Assembly: GCA_031291295.1 (NCBI GenBank) | Contig: JARLJI010000260.1 | Location: forward strand, 186,001-250,000 | Reading direction: 5' to 3' | Origin: Rhodoferax sp. | GTDB taxonomy: Bacteria; Pseudomonadota; Gammaproteobacteria; Burkholderiales; Burkholderiaceae_C | DNA: 64,000 nt | Part shown: positions 17,892 through 27,090 of the stretch, one piece after another | Layout of the letters: each line of letters begins with the position of its first letter | Position numbering within the stretch: the first letter of the stretch is position 1 | Notes under the pieces: generated by a model | What the model saw: the letters and a program-made list of their open reading frames with translations, nothing else | The model's database searches: none | What the model was told of the DNA's origin: nothing | Translations under genes and position numbers: made by a program

Positions 17892-19049
17892 ATGAACTTT
17901 CTCCCCACCGAAGAACAACGCATGGCCGTCGAAGGCTTCACTCGCTTCCTCGAAACCGAGCTGCGACCCATCGTCGAACGCTACCAGCCCGACAAGCTGA
18001 TTGAAAAAGAGCTGATGCTCGAGATCTTCCAGAAGATGCTACCGTACGGCATGGGCGGCAACGGCATCATCGCCGAGGAACATGGCGGCATGGGCATGCC
18101 CTGGCTGACCTATGCACTGATGTACGAGCAGCTCGCGCGCATTTCCGGCGACGTGGCCATCTCGCTGCTGATCCAGCAGCTCGGCGCTTACTCGCTACAG
18201 GTGTGCACCAACACCGCCATGCGCGAAAAATACCTGCCGCGCATGGTCCGCGCCGAGATCATCGCCTGCAGCGGCATCAGCGAGCCCGGCGTCGGATCCA
18301 ACGTGGCCGAGGTGACCTGCCGCGCCAAACGCGACGGCGATCACTACATCGTAACCGGTGAAAAAACCTGGATATCCAACGGCCACTATTCCGACTTCTG
18401 CATGGTCATCGTTCGCACGTCGAGCGAAGGCGCGGGAGACATCTCAATGATTCTGGTGGACCGCGCCGAACACGGCTACGAAAGTCGCAACATCGACAAG
18501 CTGGGGCTCAACAGCACGTCAACCGCACAACTATTCTTCGACGGCGCGCGCGTGCCGGCCGCCAACATGATGATAGCCCCCGGCACTGGCCTGAAGAACA
18601 CCATGGTGCTGTTCGAGAAGGCACGTCCCATGGTCGGCCTCACCTCGGTGGGCATCGCACAGGCGGCGCTCGACAAGGCGGTGGCCTATTCGAAGGAGCG
18701 CCGCCAGCATGGCAAGCCAATCGGTGGTCACCAGTTGATCCAGGGCATGCTGGCCGAGGCGGCCACCGAACTCGACGCCGCGCGATTGCTGGTCTACCGC
18801 GCCTTCAACCTGATCGACCACGGCGTGCGCAGCGAGGTGCAAAGCGCCATGGCCAAGTGGTACGCGACCGAGATGGCGGTCAACGTCACGTCGAAGGCAT
18901 TGCAGATTCACGGTGGCAACGGTATAACCAAGGACTTCGGGGTTGAACTGCTGTTCAGAAACGCCCGCATGATGCCGATTCCCGACGGCACCACCGAAAT
19001 CCAGAAACTCATCATTGGCCGCGCCCTGACCGGTATCAACGCCTTCTGA
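17892..19049 (+). CDS. Acyl-CoA dehydrogenase
   Basis: A 385-residue acyl-CoA dehydrogenase. GISEPGVGSNVAEV and TGEKTWISNGHYSD mark the central domain; IHGGNGITKDFGVE is the C-terminal FAD loop. The site of the medium-chain catalytic Glu (IYEGT) reads PIPDGTTEIQ, with Asp in its place. It lies 31 bases after the HSD10-like gene and 3 bases before the importer ATPase gene, in one operon. It is the fourth dehydrogenase of the island and probably handles a later or differently branched intermediate. Substrate unknown. Confidence 0.9.
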   Translation: MNFLPTEEQRMAVEGFTRFLETELRPIVERYQPDKLIEKELMLEIFQKMLPYGMGGNGIIAEEHGGMGMPWLTYALMYEQLARISGDVAISLLIQQLGAYSLQVCTNTAMREKYLPRMVRAEIIACSGISEPGVGSNVAEVTCRAKRDGDHYIVTGEKTWISNGHYSDFCMVIVRTSSEGAGDISMILVDRAEHGYESRNIDKLGLNSTSTAQLFFDGARVPAANMMIAPGTGLKNTMVLFEKARPMVGLTSVGIAQAALDKAVAYSKERRQHGKPIGGHQLIQGMLAEAATELDAARLLVYRAFNLIDHGVRSEVQSAMAKWYATEMAVNVTSKALQIHGGNGITKDFGVELLFRNARMMPIPDGTTEIQKLIIGRALTGINAF

Positions 19050-19052
19050 CCC

Positions 19053-19853
19053 ATGACTTCCAACGCCTCCACTAGCCCGTCCAGCGGGGCTTCGGTTCTG
19101 CAGGCGCGTGACATCACCTTGCGCTTTGGTGGTGTCATCGCGCTGGCCGATGTCGGCATCGACGTGCGTGACAATGAACTGCTGGCCATCATCGGCCCCA
19201 ACGGCGCGGGTAAGAGCTCGCTGATGAACGTACTGAGCGGCTTTTACCAGCCGCAAAAAGGCAGCGTGCACTACCGTGGTCAAGACATCAAAGGCCGCGC
19301 GGTGCATGAAATCGCGCGCGACGGCGTGGTGCGCACTTTTCAGGGCACCCATTTGTTCTCCAACATGAGCGTGATCGACAACATCCTGGTCGGCCGCTAC
19401 AGTCAGATGCGATCAAGTATGGCGCAGGCATTTCTCTACTTTCCCTGGACCCAACGCGAAGAAACCCTGCACCGGGAGGCGGTCGAGGAAATCATCGACT
19501 TCCTCGAAATCGAAAACATCCGCCACCAGCCGGTGGGTGCACTCGGCTATGGTCTGCGCAAGCGCGTGGACCTGGGCCGGGCCTTGGCTATGGAGCCCAA
19601 AGTGCTGCTTATGGATGAGCCAATGGCCGGCATGAACACCGAAGAAAAAGAAGACCTGGCTCGCTTCATCATCGACGTGCGCGAGGCGAAGCGCATCCCG
19701 GTGGTGCTGGTGGAGCACGACATGGGGGTGGTAATGGATCTGGCCGACCGCGTAGCGGTGCTCGACTTCGGCCGCAAGATCGCCGACGGCACGCCGGCGC
19801 AGGTACAGGCCGATCCGGCCGTGATTCAGGCCTACCTGGGAGCTGCGGCATGA
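19053..19853 (+). CDS. ABC transporter ATP-binding protein, LivG type
   Basis: A 266-residue ATPase of branched-chain-amino-acid (HAAT) type importers. Walker A is GPNGAGKS, Walker B is VLLMDEPMAGMN, and the signature region reads LGYGLRKRVDLGRAL, as usual for LivG proteins. With the downstream LivH, LivM, binding protein and LivF it forms a full inner-membrane importer. Such importers embedded in catabolic operons commonly take up aromatic or alicyclic acids rather than amino acids. It overlaps the next gene by 4 bases (ATGA). Confidence 0.92.
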   Translation: MTSNASTSPSSGASVLQARDITLRFGGVIALADVGIDVRDNELLAIIGPNGAGKSSLMNVLSGFYQPQKGSVHYRGQDIKGRAVHEIARDGVVRTFQGTHLFSNMSVIDNILVGRYSQMRSSMAQAFLYFPWTQREETLHREAVEEIIDFLEIENIRHQPVGALGYGLRKRVDLGRALAMEPKVLLMDEPMAGMNTEEKEDLARFIIDVREAKRIPVVLVEHDMGVVMDLADRVAVLDFGRKIADGTPAQVQADPAVIQAYLGAAA

Positions 19854-21802
19854 GCGCGACCCACCCCACTCCGTTATCCGTACCGACCCTGCCACAGAAG
19901 TTGCTCGCCCACGCCCAGGAACATCCGCAGCGGCTGGCGCAGCGCGTCAAGCGCAAAGGCGTGTGGCGCTGCTATGCGTGGGCCGACGTGTTTGACCGCA
20001 CGCGCAGCATTGCGCTTGGCGCGGCGGCGCAGGGCCTGCAGCGCGGCGAAACCGCGATCGTGATCGGCGAGAACGAGCCCGAGCATTACTGGGCGCTGTT
20101 TGCGGCCCAGTCACTGGGCGCCAAAACCGTATCGGTCTACCCCGACGCCACCGTCGACGAACTGCATTACCTGTGCGAGGACTCGCAGGCCCGCTTCATC
20201 TTCGCGCAGGACCAGGAGCAGGTCGACAAAGCGCTCGCGCTGCTGGAGCGCTTGCCCGACATCCGGGGCATAGCGTACTGGGACAACTCGGGCATGTGGT
20301 CGTACCGGCATCCGCTGCTGCAATCATTTGATGACTTGACCGCTGAAGGGCGGCGCCAGCACGAGCGGCACCCGCAGCGCTTCGAACGCGAAGTCACCGC
20401 CGGCCAGGCGGACGATCTGGCGCTGCTGACCTACACCTCCGGCACCACCAGCAAGCCCAAGGGCGTGATGATCAGTCACCGCTGGTTGATGGACAACGCG
20501 TTGCGCATGAGGAGCTCGCTGCCGTTGCAAGCCGGCATGGAATACATGTCCTACACCCCGCTGGCCTGGATCACCGAGCAACTGCTGGGCGTGACACTCG
20601 GACTGACCTTGCCGCTGGTCATCAACTTCCCCGAAGGTCCTGACCAGGTCTTGCCCAACCTGCGCGAACTCGCGCCACACATCGTGCTGTTCGGCCCGCG
20701 CCAGTGGGAGAACATCGCCGCCACCATCGAGGCGCGTATGCTCGCCGCGAGCTGGCTGGCGCGCGGCATCTACCGCTGGGGCATACGCATCGGCCACGAC
20801 GTACATGTGGCGCGACTCGAAGGGCGGACGGCACCTTGGCTGTCGCGCCTGCTGCTGCCGCTGGCCGAAGCGCTGGCGCTGCAGCCGGTGCGCGACCAGT
20901 TTGGCTTTATTCGCAGCAATGTCGCGGTTTCAGGCGGCACCGCCATGGCACCCGACGTGTTTCGTTTATTCCACGCCATGGGCGTGCCACTGCGCAACAT
21001 TTACGGCTGCTCCGAATTCGGCCTGATTGCCGGCCACCGCGGCGAGCGCTACGACCTCGAAACCGTAGGCCCGCTGCTGGATGTGGACCCGGCCTTCGGC
21101 GCGCCGCTGGAATCGCGCATCGAGGACAACGGCGAGCTGCTGCTGCGCGGCGGCACCGGCTTTCTCGGCTACTGGGGCAAGCCCGACAAGACCGCCGCCA
21201 TCGAACTCGACGGCTGGTACGTCAGCGGCGACGCCGTGCGCAAGACCGAGCGCGGAGAACTGGTGTACCTCGACCGACTCGAACACCTGGTCAAACTCGC
21301 CAGCGGCCACCTGTATCCACCGCAGTTCATCGAGACGCGGCTGCGCTTTTCACCCTTCATCAAGGACGTGATGGTGCTGGGCGACGCCACCCGGCCCTGG
21401 GTTGGCGCGCTGATCAACATCGACATGGCAGTGACCAGCCGCTGGGCCGAGGAACGGCGCATCGCGTTCTCCACCTTCACCGACCTGTCGCAGCGGCCCG
21501 AGGTGCGGCAACTGGTGCAGGGCGAAATCCGCCGCATCAACAAACTGCTGCCCGAAGGCTCGCGGGTGGTGCGCTTCGCCAATTTTCCGAAGGAGCTCGA
21601 CCCCGACGAAGGCGAACTCACGCGCACGCGCAAGCTGCGCCGGGAATTTCTCGAGGTGCGCTATCGGGCGCTGATTGACGGACTGTATGCAGGCGCCGCC
21701 GAGATTGCCTGCGAAATCGCCGTGACCTACCAGGACGGCAGACAGGGCGTGTTGCGCGCAACCGTCGTGGCCACCGACATCGAAGGAACCCACACACCAT
21801 GA
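19850..21802 (+). CDS. Long-chain-type AMP-forming acyl-CoA synthetase
   Basis: A 650-residue acyl-CoA synthetase of the long ACSL/FadD15-like form. The P-loop is LTYTSGTTSKPKG. YGCSEFGL, GTGFLGYWGKPDKT and DGWYVSGDAV follow, then LKLASGHLYPPQ-like and LTRTRKLRR segments at the end. The gene is inserted between importer genes and overlaps both neighbours by 4 bases, so it is cotranslated with the transporter. This arrangement suggests vectorial acylation: the imported acid is trapped as a CoA ester. The long form is more usual for long-chain or hydrophobic acids, an argument against a small aromatic substrate. Confidence 0.92.
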   Translation: MSATHPTPLSVPTLPQKLLAHAQEHPQRLAQRVKRKGVWRCYAWADVFDRTRSIALGAAAQGLQRGETAIVIGENEPEHYWALFAAQSLGAKTVSVYPDATVDELHYLCEDSQARFIFAQDQEQVDKALALLERLPDIRGIAYWDNSGMWSYRHPLLQSFDDLTAEGRRQHERHPQRFEREVTAGQADDLALLTYTSGTTSKPKGVMISHRWLMDNALRMRSSLPLQAGMEYMSYTPLAWITEQLLGVTLGLTLPLVINFPEGPDQVLPNLRELAPHIVLFGPRQWENIAATIEARMLAASWLARGIYRWGIRIGHDVHVARLEGRTAPWLSRLLLPLAEALALQPVRDQFGFIRSNVAVSGGTAMAPDVFRLFHAMGVPLRNIYGCSEFGLIAGHRGERYDLETVGPLLDVDPAFGAPLESRIEDNGELLLRGGTGFLGYWGKPDKTAAIELDGWYVSGDAVRKTERGELVYLDRLEHLVKLASGHLYPPQFIETRLRFSPFIKDVMVLGDATRPWVGALINIDMAVTSRWAEERRIAFSTFTDLSQRPEVRQLVQGEIRRINKLLPEGSRVVRFANFPKELDPDEGELTRTRKLRREFLEVRYRALIDGLYAGAAEIACEIAVTYQDGRQGVLRATVVATDIEGTHTP

Positions 21803-22686
21803 TCATTGAATTCATCAACTACACCGTCAACGGTGCGTTGCTCGGCCTGCTGTACTCGCTGGTCGCCATGGGCTTTGTCGTCATCTACCGCGCCAGCAAG
21901 GTCTTCAACATGGCGATCGGCGAGATGATCGTGCTGGGCGCCTTCCTGCTCTGGTGGGCAATCCAGTCGCGCGGCATGCATCCGGCGCTGGGCATCGCCG
22001 TCGCGTTGGGCATTTCCGTGCTGATCGGGCTGGCGATTGAAAGGCTGCTGTTCAGGCGGCTGATTGGCGAATCAGTGTTCTCGATGATCATGGTCACCAT
22101 CGGGCTGCTGATCCTGATGCGCGGCCTGGTGCTGGTGATCTGGGGCCCGCAGGAGCGTCAGTTCCCCGCCATCTTTCCCCTCACGCCCATCATCCTGGGC
22201 GAGATGATCATCCCGCGTTCGCTCGCTTTTGGTGGCCTCATCGCGGTGCTGGCGGCCGTGGCGCTGCACTGGTTTTTCAACCGCAGCCGCACTGGGCTGG
22301 CGATGTCGGCGGTGGCCGAAGACCACCAGATCGCGCTGGCCATGGGCATCAGCGTACGTCGCTCCATCGCGTTCGCCTGGGCGCTGGGCGGCGTGCTGTC
22401 GGTCATCACCTCAATGGTCTACCTGAGCGGCAAGTCGCTGACTTTCCTGTCCTCCGAGATCGGCTTCGCCGCACTGCCGGTGGCGCTGCTGGCCGGCCTC
22501 GAATCGATCGGCGGCCTGCTGCTGGCCGGCATCATCGTCGGGGTAGTGCAGGGGTTGACCGCCGCCTACATCGACCCGCTGATCGGCGGAAACGCCGCCG
22601 CCGTCGTCCCCTATATCTTCATGCTGGTGGTGCTGGTGGTCCGTCCGACCGGCATGTTCGGCTGGAAACGCATTGAAAGAGTCTGA
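21799..22686 (+). CDS. ABC transporter permease, LivH type
   Basis: A 295-residue polytopic membrane protein with several hydrophobic helices from residue 5 onward. It begins with INYTVNGALLGLLYSLVAMG, the start seen in LivH permeases, and continues with FNMAIGEMIVLGAF. It forms the transmembrane channel with the LivM partner encoded 3 bases downstream. It overlaps the ligase gene by 4 bases. Confidence 0.93.
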   Translation: MIIEFINYTVNGALLGLLYSLVAMGFVVIYRASKVFNMAIGEMIVLGAFLLWWAIQSRGMHPALGIAVALGISVLIGLAIERLLFRRLIGESVFSMIMVTIGLLILMRGLVLVIWGPQERQFPAIFPLTPIILGEMIIPRSLAFGGLIAVLAAVALHWFFNRSRTGLAMSAVAEDHQIALAMGISVRRSIAFAWALGGVLSVITSMVYLSGKSLTFLSSEIGFAALPVALLAGLESIGGLLLAGIIVGVVQGLTAAYIDPLIGGNAAAVVPYIFMLVVLVVRPTGMFGWKRIERV

Positions 22687-22689
22687 CCC

Positions 22690-23742
22690 ATGGATCCCTC
22701 CGGCATTTTTTCCACCAGTTATGCGCGCGACCGCGCGCTGATCCGCACGCGTGCCCAGTGGGTCACGCTGGCCCTGTTCATCGGCATTCTGCTGCTCTAC
22801 CCCTGGTTCGCTTCGGCGCGCCTGGTAGCGGTAGCTAACCTGATGCTGGTCACATCCATCGTAGTGGTCGGCCTGCAGATCACCACCGGCTACGCCGGGC
22901 AGATCAACCTGGGCCAAGCCGCCTTCATGGGGGTCGGTGCCTACGCCGCCAGTGTGATCGAGGTCAAGGCCGGGCTGCCGTTCTGGGTGGCAGTGCCGGT
23001 AGGGGGCCTGGTAGCGGCGCTGGCCGGCTGGCTGTTCGGCCTGACGGCGGCACGCATCAAGGGCTTTTACCTTGCGTTGACCACCATCGCGGCCCAGTTC
23101 ATCTTCCACTTCATGGTGTTGAATCTGCCCTCAACCTGGCTCGGCGGTGTCAATGGCTTCAGCCTGGAGCCGGCCCGGCTGGGTACATTTTTGTTCAACA
23201 CCGACCGCTCGCTGTACTACCTGTTTCTTGTCGTCACCATGGTGATGGTATTCGGCGCTTTCGGCATCCTGCGCAGCCGCCACGGGCGCGCTTTTGTTGC
23301 CGTGCGCGACGACGATGTGGCCGCCGGCATGATGGGCATCGACGTGGCTGGGGCTAAATCGCGCGCCTTTGTGCTTGGCGCTTTTTACGCCGGCATCGGC
23401 GGTGCCTTGTGGGCCTACCAAGTGCGTTATGTCTCAGTCGACCAATTCACGCTGTTCAACTCGATCTGGTTCATCGCCATGATGATCGTCGGCGGGCTCG
23501 GCTCCATCGTCGGGGCATTGATAGGCACCGTGCTCATCCGTGGCGTGCAGGAGGCCATCACCAGTATGGGCCCCGACCTAGTCGAGCGCATCCCCAGCCT
23601 GAGCAGCGACCTGATCTTCGCCAGCATGAATGTGTTTCTCGGCCTGATCATCACGCTGTTCCTGCTGCTTGAACCGAAAGGCCTGATGCATCGCTGGAAC
23701 ATCCTGAAAACCAACTATCGGCTCTGGCCGTTTCACCACTGA
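22690..23742 (+). CDS. ABC transporter permease, LivM type
   Basis: A 350-residue polytopic membrane protein. GYAGQINLGQAAFMGVGAYA is the conserved LivM motif; a second block, ALRGRAF-like (SRHGRAFVAVRDDDVAAGMM), is the cytoplasmic loop contacting the ATPase. It pairs with the LivH-type permease. The C-terminal FLLLEPKGL is usual for LivM. It is followed by 64 bases before the binding-protein gene. Confidence 0.93.
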   Translation: MDPSGIFSTSYARDRALIRTRAQWVTLALFIGILLLYPWFASARLVAVANLMLVTSIVVVGLQITTGYAGQINLGQAAFMGVGAYAASVIEVKAGLPFWVAVPVGGLVAALAGWLFGLTAARIKGFYLALTTIAAQFIFHFMVLNLPSTWLGGVNGFSLEPARLGTFLFNTDRSLYYLFLVVTMVMVFGAFGILRSRHGRAFVAVRDDDVAAGMMGIDVAGAKSRAFVLGAFYAGIGGALWAYQVRYVSVDQFTLFNSIWFIAMMIVGGLGSIVGALIGTVLIRGVQEAITSMGPDLVERIPSLSSDLIFASMNVFLGLIITLFLLLEPKGLMHRWNILKTNYRLWPFHH

Positions 23743-23806
23743 ACACGCCCACCACAGCGCGCCTCAGCACCCACTTCCTTCAACCTACCACAACCTGGAG
23801 ACATCC

Positions 23807-25036
23807 ATGCAACGCAATACCTTTCTCAAACTCACGGCCGCCCTGACCACCGGCCTGTTGCTGAACGCGCCCGCCCACGCGCAAACGACGACGATCAACG
23901 TTGCCGCCTTTGCCGACTTCGCCGGCCCCTACGCCAACGTCATGCCCCAGATGCAGGGCGGGCGGCTTGCCGTGATCGAGTGGTGGAACAAGGAAGTTGG
24001 CAGTAAGCTCAACGTGCAGATCGTCGTCAAAACCTTTGACATGCGTTACGACGTGGCGCAAACCGCCAGCTTGTGGCCCGGCATCAAGGCCGAAGTGAAA
24101 CCCGCGCTTGTGCTCGGCCTTGGCGGCCCGGATGCAGCCGCGCTGCAGCAGCGCCTGCCGGAAGACAAGGTACCCATGCTGCTGGGCACCGCCGCCTACG
24201 GCTTCGGCTGGAAGCCCAACCAATGGGTCCTGAACCTGCGTCCCACCTACCCCCATGAGGCGGCCGGATTCCTGGAATGGTTCCGCACCACCAAGCTCGA
24301 GGGCAAGCGCCCGGTCAAGGTGGCAATCATCACGTCCGAAGCCACCCCCGCCTACGCCGACATGGCCAAGGGCCTGCAAAGCTACACCAAGGCCAACCCC
24401 GACAAGGCCACTTTCGTCGAGGCGATCTGGACCGAAGTGCAGCCAACCGACCTGACCCTAGCGGTGCGCCGCCTGGTCAACGCGGGCACCGACGTGATTG
24501 TGATCCAGACCAACACCGCCCAGGCCGTGGCCACCAAACGGGCCTTGCAGGCGCTGGGCAAGAACGTCCCGATCATGCTGTCGCTGCACAACGGCCTGGT
24601 GGGATCGTCCAAGGCGCTTGGTGACCCTAACGGCTTTGCCGGCGACTTCGAAGTGGGAGCAATTGCCGACGCCAGCGAAAGCGACACAACGGCACGCAAG
24701 TTCTATCAGCTGCTGCAGGAAAAGTACGGCCTGAAATCGGGCTGGAACGCCATGACCATCATGGGTATGGGCCAAAGCATCGTGGCCGTGCGCGCGATCG
24801 AGGCCACCGTCAAGGCCAAGGGCACCGGCAAAGTCACCGGCGAAGCCGTGCGTGAGACGCTGCTGGCCAGCCCGTTCACCGGCAACGACCTGATGGGCAT
24901 ACTGCCTGGTGTGGACTTCAGCAACGACGCCCCCTTCCCCGCCGGCACCGCCAAGGTCAACATCGCGACCATGAAGGACGGCAAGGTAGTTCGGGCGGCG
25001 GGCGATGTGACCGTTCCAACGGTGCCTAAATGGTGA
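23807..25036 (+). CDS. ABC transporter substrate-binding protein, LivK type
   Basis: A 409-residue periplasmic binding protein. A cleavable signal peptide is visible, with a Lys near residue 8, a hydrophobic core and an AHA-Q cleavage site near residue 26. The mature part begins INVAAFADFAGPYANVMPQM, as in type I periplasmic binding proteins of the branched-chain amino acid group. CTGGAG precedes the ATG. It delivers the ligand to the LivHM permease. The ligand is likely the acid degraded by the flanking enzymes. Confidence 0.92.
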   Translation: MQRNTFLKLTAALTTGLLLNAPAHAQTTTINVAAFADFAGPYANVMPQMQGGRLAVIEWWNKEVGSKLNVQIVVKTFDMRYDVAQTASLWPGIKAEVKPALVLGLGGPDAAALQQRLPEDKVPMLLGTAAYGFGWKPNQWVLNLRPTYPHEAAGFLEWFRTTKLEGKRPVKVAIITSEATPAYADMAKGLQSYTKANPDKATFVEAIWTEVQPTDLTLAVRRLVNAGTDVIVIQTNTAQAVATKRALQALGKNVPIMLSLHNGLVGSSKALGDPNGFAGDFEVGAIADASESDTTARKFYQLLQEKYGLKSGWNAMTIMGMGQSIVAVRAIEATVKAKGTGKVTGEAVRETLLASPFTGNDLMGILPGVDFSNDAPFPAGTAKVNIATMKDGKVVRAAGDVTVPTVPKW

Positions 25037-25890
25037 ATTCAGCCCTTGCTGCAGCACCGGATCAACGCACCGAGCCCCATGCGGCCGCCACTCCGGCGGT
25101 GCTGACGCTGTCCAACGTCGAGGTGTTGTATGCCGAGGTGATCCTGGCGCTCAAGGGCGTGTCGATGCAGGTCCCCGAAGGCGGATGCGTGGCGCTGCTG
25201 GGCGCCAACGGCGCCGGCAAGAGCACCACGCTCAAGGCCATCTCCGGCGTCATTGACTCGGAAGACGGCCGCGTCTCGGGAGGAGCGATCACCTTCAACG
25301 GCCGGCCGATTCAGGGGCATGATCCGGCGACCGTGGTGCGCAGCGGTCTGGTCCATGTCATGGAAGGCCGCCGCGTGCTGCAGCACATGACGGTCGAGCA
25401 AAACCTCATCATCGGCGGCCACATGTTTGCGTCGGCGCAGGCGATGCGCCGGGCGATGGACAGCGTGTTTGAAGCCATTCCGCGCCTGGCCGAGCTGCGA
25501 AAGCGCACCTCGGGCTATCTGTCGGGCGGGGAGCAGCAGATGCTGGTGATCGGGCGCGCGATCATGGCCGAGCCGAAACTCATGCTGATCGACGAGCCGT
25601 CCCTCGGACTGGCGCCGCGCATGATCGAGGAAGTCTTCGCCGTGCTGCACCACTTGCGTGAGCAGGGACTGTCGCTGCTCATCGTCGAGCAGAATACACG
25701 CGTGGCCCTGGAGATCGCCGACTATGGCTATGTCATGGAGAGCGGCCGCATCGTGCTGGAGGGGCAGGCCCAGGAACTGCGCGACAACGAGGACGTGCGC
25801 GAGTTCTATCTCGGCCTCGATCGCGAGGGGGTGCGCAAGAGTTTCCGAGAGGTCAAGCACTACAAGCGGCGCAAGCGCTGGCTGGGGTAA
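25030..25890 (+). CDS. ABC transporter ATP-binding protein, LivF type
   Basis: A 286-residue ATPase. Walker A is GANGAGKST, the signature is YLSGGEQQM, and Walker B is LMLIDEPSLGLAP. It has an N-terminal extension of about 25 residues and a basic C-terminal tail of about 30 residues ending KHYKRRKRWLG, beyond the normal LivF length of about 235. It overlaps the binding-protein gene by 7 bases. It is the second ATPase of the importer. Confidence 0.93.
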   Translation: MVNSALAAAPDQRTEPHAAATPAVLTLSNVEVLYAEVILALKGVSMQVPEGGCVALLGANGAGKSTTLKAISGVIDSEDGRVSGGAITFNGRPIQGHDPATVVRSGLVHVMEGRRVLQHMTVEQNLIIGGHMFASAQAMRRAMDSVFEAIPRLAELRKRTSGYLSGGEQQMLVIGRAIMAEPKLMLIDEPSLGLAPRMIEEVFAVLHHLREQGLSLLIVEQNTRVALEIADYGYVMESGRIVLEGQAQELRDNEDVREFYLGLDREGVRKSFREVKHYKRRKRWLG

Positions 25891-25937
25891 CAAACAGCTG
25901 GCTTGCGGTTCTAATTCAGTTTCAGGAGTAACGACAA

Positions 25938-27038
25938 ATGAGTGGTCCCTTGCAGGGGTTGAAAGTGATCGAGTTCGGCGGCATCGGCCCCGGACCGTTC
26001 TGCGCGATGATGCTGTCCGACATGGGTGCGGACGTGATCCGCCTGGACCGCAAGGCCGACAAGGGCAAAGACCGCGGACAGGGCAGTTTCCTGGCCAGCG
26101 GCCGGCGCAGCGTGCTGCACCGCGGCCGGCGTTCGATGGCGGTTGACCTGAAGTCGCCCGAGGACGTGCAGCGGGTCCTGGCACTGGTCGACGGGGCCGA
26201 CGCGATCATCGAGGGTTTTCGCCCGGGCGTGATGGAGCGGCTGGGTTTGGGCCCGGAAGTGCTGCTGGCACGCCGCCAGCGACTCGTCTACGGGCGCATG
26301 ACCGGCTGGGGCCAGGACGGCCCGCTCGCGCAGGCCGCCGGGCATGACATCAACTACATCGCGCTGTCGGGCGCGCTTAGCATGATCGGCCGCTCGAAAG
26401 GCGGACCGGTAGCGCCGCCGGCGATGGTCGGCGACCTGGGTGGTGGCGGCATGATGCTCGCCTTCGGCATCGTTTGCGCTTTACTCGAAGCGCGCACCTC
26501 CGGCCGTGGCCAGGTCGTCGATGCCGCCATCACCGACGGTGCAGCCCTGCTCACCTCCATCGTCTGCGACCTCAAGGCGCTGGGGCTCTGGAAGAACGAG
26601 CGTCAGGCCAACATGCTGGACGGCGGCTCGCATTTCTATGACACCTATGAGTGCGCGGATGGCAAATGGATATCAATCGCCGCGCTAGAGCCGCAGTTCT
26701 ATACGCTGCTGCTGGAAAAACTCGGCATCACCGATCCCGAGTTTCAGCGACAGCGCGATCCGGCAGCCTGGCCGGCACTCAAAGGCCAGATCACCGACAT
26801 CTTCCGCACCCAGCCGAGCGCGCACTGGTGTGCGTTGCTGGAAGGGACCGACGTGTGCTTTGCGCCGGTGCTGACGCTGGAAGAGGCGGCACGCCACCCG
26901 CACAACAGCGCGCGCGGCACTTTTTTTGAGCGCGACGGTGTGCTTCAACCTTCACCAGCGCCGAGATTTAGCCGGACGGTGACCGATCGCCCAGGTCCTG
27001 CACCGTTTATTGGCGAGCACGACGACGAACTCATGTAA
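25938..27038 (+). CDS. CaiB/BaiF family protein, alpha-methylacyl-CoA racemase-like
   Basis: A 366-residue family III CoA-transferase-fold protein. It starts GPLQGLKVIEFGGIGPGPFC, the pattern of alpha-methylacyl-CoA racemases. AGHDINYIALSG and VGDLGGGGMM hold the His and Asp used as the racemase acid/base pair. It would interconvert (R)- and (S)-2-methylacyl-CoA so that a stereospecific dehydrogenase can act. This strongly suggests an alpha-methyl-branched intermediate such as those from pristanate-like or sterol side chains. CAGGAG lies upstream. It is the last gene of the island; 52 bases later the conjugative-element genes begin. Confidence 0.9.
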   Translation: MSGPLQGLKVIEFGGIGPGPFCAMMLSDMGADVIRLDRKADKGKDRGQGSFLASGRRSVLHRGRRSMAVDLKSPEDVQRVLALVDGADAIIEGFRPGVMERLGLGPEVLLARRQRLVYGRMTGWGQDGPLAQAAGHDINYIALSGALSMIGRSKGGPVAPPAMVGDLGGGGMMLAFGIVCALLEARTSGRGQVVDAAITDGAALLTSIVCDLKALGLWKNERQANMLDGGSHFYDTYECADGKWISIAALEPQFYTLLLEKLGITDPEFQRQRDPAAWPALKGQITDIFRTQPSAHWCALLEGTDVCFAPVLTLEEAARHPHNSARGTFFERDGVLQPSPAPRFSRTVTDRPGPAPFIGEHDDELM

Positions 27039-27090
27039 GCGATGAATGACAAGGGGTCTTGCTGTGAACCTTGTTCGGCATGACTCAAAA

